From: Natronohydrobacter sp.
GTDB lineage: Bacteria > Pseudomonadota > Alphaproteobacteria > Rhodobacterales > Rhodobacteraceae
NCBI GenBank assembly: GCA_007116445.1
Contig: SKIM01000325.1
Span: 1-7,788, forward strand
Direction: 5' to 3'
Length of the DNA: 7,788 bases
Part shown: positions 6,233 through 7,788 of the stretch, piece after piece
Position numbering within the stretch: position 1 is the stretch's first letter
Layout of the letters: each line of letters opens with the position of its first letter
Translations under genes and position numbers: made by a program
The notes under the pieces: model-generated
What the model was told of the DNA's origin: nothing
Databases searched by the model: none
The model's input: the letters and a program-made list of their open reading frames with translations, nothing else

Positions 6233-7084
6233 TTACTGAGGGGACAACCCGCGCATCCGCTCGCCCCGGCGGCGCAGCAACTCGACCACCGTCAGAAGTG
6301 CGATCGAGATCAGCACCAGAATCGTCGCCACGGCCAGGATCGTCGGGCTGATATCTTCGCGGATGCCGGACCACATCTCGCGCGGGATGGTGCGTTGTTC
6401 GACCCCCGCCACAAAGAGCACCACCACGATCTCGTCGAAAGACGTGATGAAGGCAAAGAGCGCGCCTGAGATCACCCCCGGCAGGATCAGCGGCATGGTG
6501 ATTTTGAAGAAGGTGCGCGTGGGCGATGCACCCAGATTGGCCGCCGCGCGTGTCAGCGACTGGTCAAACCCCACCAGCGTCGCAGTCACTGTGATCACCA
6601 CGAAGGGCGTGCCGAGTGCAGCATGGGCCAGCACCACGCCCAGATAGGTCTGCGCAATATTGATCGAGGAGAAGAAAAAGAACATTCCCGCCGCCGAGAT
6701 GATCAATGGCACGATCATCGGCGAGATCAGGATGCCCATGATCAGCCCTTTGGCGGGCATTTCCGAGCGCGAGAGGCCCAGTGCCGCCAGCGTGCCGAGC
6801 GTCGTGGACACAATCGTCGCGGCAATCCCGATCACGAAGGAATTGCGGATAGAGCGCATCCAGCTCTCGGATTCGAGGAAATCGCGATACCAGCGCAAGG
6901 AATAGCCTTCGGGGTTCAGCGTCAGCATTTCGCGGGTGAAGGTGAAGAAGGGCTGCGCGTTGAAACTGAGCGGGATCATGATCAGGATCGGCGCGAGCAG
7001 GAAGAAGAAGATCGCGAAACAGATCACCCGGAAAGTGTAATGCCAGATCTTGTCTTTGGTCGTGTAATAGGCGGGCATGGACAT
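6233..7084 (-). CDS. ABC transporter permease, PotC/YdcV type
   Basis: This is an inner-membrane subunit of a binding-protein-dependent importer. The 283 residues hold about six hydrophobic helices (near 15-42, 80-105, 114-138, 145-172, 199-225, 246-270). The EAA loop that docks on the ATPase is TRAAANLGASPTRTFF (178-193), followed by KITMPLILPGV. SFDEIVVVLFVAG (215-227) and the segment from RTIPREMW to ISPTILA (231-251) resemble PotC/YdcV permeases for putrescine and spermidine. The substrate cannot be fixed from a permease alone, since related opine or other organic-cation systems look similar. AGGGAGA on the minus strand (7091-7097) lies 6 nt before this ATG and favours it over an ATG two codons later. 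The upstream permease stop is 12 nt away, so the two are one operon. A terminator follows 23 nt after the stop. Confidence 0.92.
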   Translation of the reverse strand: MSMPAYYTTKDKIWHYTFRVICFAIFFFLLAPILIMIPLSFNAQPFFTFTREMLTLNPEGYSLRWYRDFLESESWMRSIRNSFVIGIAATIVSTTLGTLAALGLSRSEMPAKGLIMGILISPMIVPLIISAAGMFFFFSSINIAQTYLGVVLAHAALGTPFVVITVTATLVGFDQSLTRAAANLGASPTRTFFKITMPLILPGVISGALFAFITSFDEIVVVLFVAGVEQRTIPREMWSGIREDISPTILAVATILVLISIALLTVVELLRRRGERMRGLSPQ

Positions 7085-7096
7085 GGTGCTTCTCCC

Positions 7097-7788
7097 TTAC
7101 CCGAATTTCAGGCTGTCAGTGCCGACCAGCCGGTTATAAAGCCAGTAGAGCAAGAGCACGCCGACCAGCAGCATGGTGCCCAGCGCCGCCGCAAGCCCCC
7201 AGTTCAGCGATTGCTGGATGTGGCGCGCGATTTCATTCGAGATCATCCGACCCTGCTGCCCGCCCACCAGTGCGGGCGTGATGTAATAGCCGATCGAGAT
7301 GATGAAGACGAGCACACCGCCTGCCCCGATCCCCGGCAGGGTCTGGGGGAAATAGACGCGGCGGAACGCGGTCCAGGGCCGTGCGCCCAGCGACTTCGCG
7401 GCCCGCATGTAGCTTGGCGGGATGGTGCGCATCACCGAATAAAGCGGCAAGACCATAAAGGGCAGCAGGATATGCGTCATCGCGATGATCGTGCCCGTCT
7501 GGTTATAAATCAGACTGAACCTGCCAGCGTCATCAATCAACCCGATCCCGACCAGCGCGTTGTTGATCACCCCTTGCTGTTGCAAGAGCACGATCCATGC
7601 GGAGGTGCGCACAAGAAGCGAGGTCCAGAAGGGCAGAAGCACGGCGATCATCAGCAGATTGGCGTAACGCATCGGCAGGATCGACAGGTAATAGGCGATC
7701 GGGAAGCCCAGCAGAAAGGTCATCGCCGTGATTGCCAGACTGAGCCAGAGCGTGCGCCCGAAGAGCGATACATAGATCTGGCGGTTCT
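7097..7788 (-). CDS. ABC transporter permease, PotB/YdcU type (5' end beyond window)
   Basis: This is the partner permease of the PotC-type protein, with which it should form the membrane channel. The frame stays open to the right edge. The codons before the Met at 7723 read as FGRTLWLSLAITA, the start of the first core helix, so that Met is internal and the true start lies outside. 229 residues are visible. Diagnostic segments, numbered from the window edge, are PFWTSLLVRTSAWIVLL (about 52-68), the EAA loop AAKSLGARPWTAFRRVYFPQ (about 130-149) and a late LNWGLAAALGTML segment before the last helix. The C-terminus is complete (DSLKFG, TAA). Other operon members, typically an ATPase and a periplasmic binding protein, would be expected further right. 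The polyamine assignment is by resemblance only. Probably 60 or more N-terminal residues are missing. Confidence 0.92.
   Translation of the reverse strand, partial: NRQIYVSLFGRTLWLSLAITAMTFLLGFPIAYYLSILPMRYANLLMIAVLLPFWTSLLVRTSAWIVLLQQQGVINNALVGIGLIDDAGRFSLIYNQTGTIIAMTHILLPFMVLPLYSVMRTIPPSYMRAAKSLGARPWTAFRRVYFPQTLPGIGAGGVLVFIISIGYYITPALVGGQQGRMISNEIARHIQQSLNWGLAAALGTMLLVGVLLLYWLYNRLVGTDSLKFG

Noticed and set aside
7097..7723. PotB-type permease as a complete 208-residue gene starting at 7723
   Set aside because: The frame is open to the window edge, and the residues before that Met form the start of the conserved first core helix, so the gene is cut by the window.

Overview
The window looks like ordinary core chromosome from an alphaproteobacterium, most probably Rhodobacterales (Rhodobacter/Paracoccus/Roseobacter type). 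The reasons are the GC-rich coding sequence, an ihfA gene followed by a short MerR-type gene, a long (360-residue) tandem-domain dCTP deaminase, zapA paired with a coiled-coil gene, and a transketolase whose N-terminus (DIAALRDAHPDHW) I recall from that group. This placement is from memory of family sequences, not from a search.

Layout, left to right. Plus strand: ihfA (3-305), then a MerR-family regulator (315-986) with a striking Glu-Pro repeat and a possible terminator over its stop. A tRNA-Pro(GGG) with encoded CCA follows (1074-1150), then dcd (1237-2319) and a MarC-family membrane protein (2324-2983) only 4 bp later. Minus strand: zapA (3044-3442), overlapped by an upstream coiled-coil gene (3435-3917) that resembles the ZapA partner ZauP. 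A divergent control region (3918-4132) separates this pair from plus-strand tkt (4133-6154). A strong bidirectional terminator (6179-6210) closes tkt against two minus-strand ABC permease genes (6233-7084 and 7097 to the right edge, the latter incomplete) of the PotC/PotB type.

Functionally there are five unlinked modules: nucleoid architecture and regulation (IHF-alpha, MerR), translation (tRNA), pyrimidine nucleotide supply (Dcd) with a membrane protein, Z-ring organisation (ZapA and coiled-coil partner), and carbon metabolism plus uptake of a small organic solute, plausibly a polyamine (Tkt, permeases). No mobile element, CRISPR array, phage gene or toxin-antitoxin pair is visible.

I found no clearly new system. 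The points most worth a second look are: two GANTC (CcrM-type) sites 9 bp apart in the cell-division/tkt divergent promoter region, although the motif is rare in the window; the apparent split of active-site motifs between the two halves of the dCTP deaminase; the 13.5-copy GAGCCG hexamer array in the cysteine-free MerR protein; and an 8-bp inverted repeat that brackets the tRNA.
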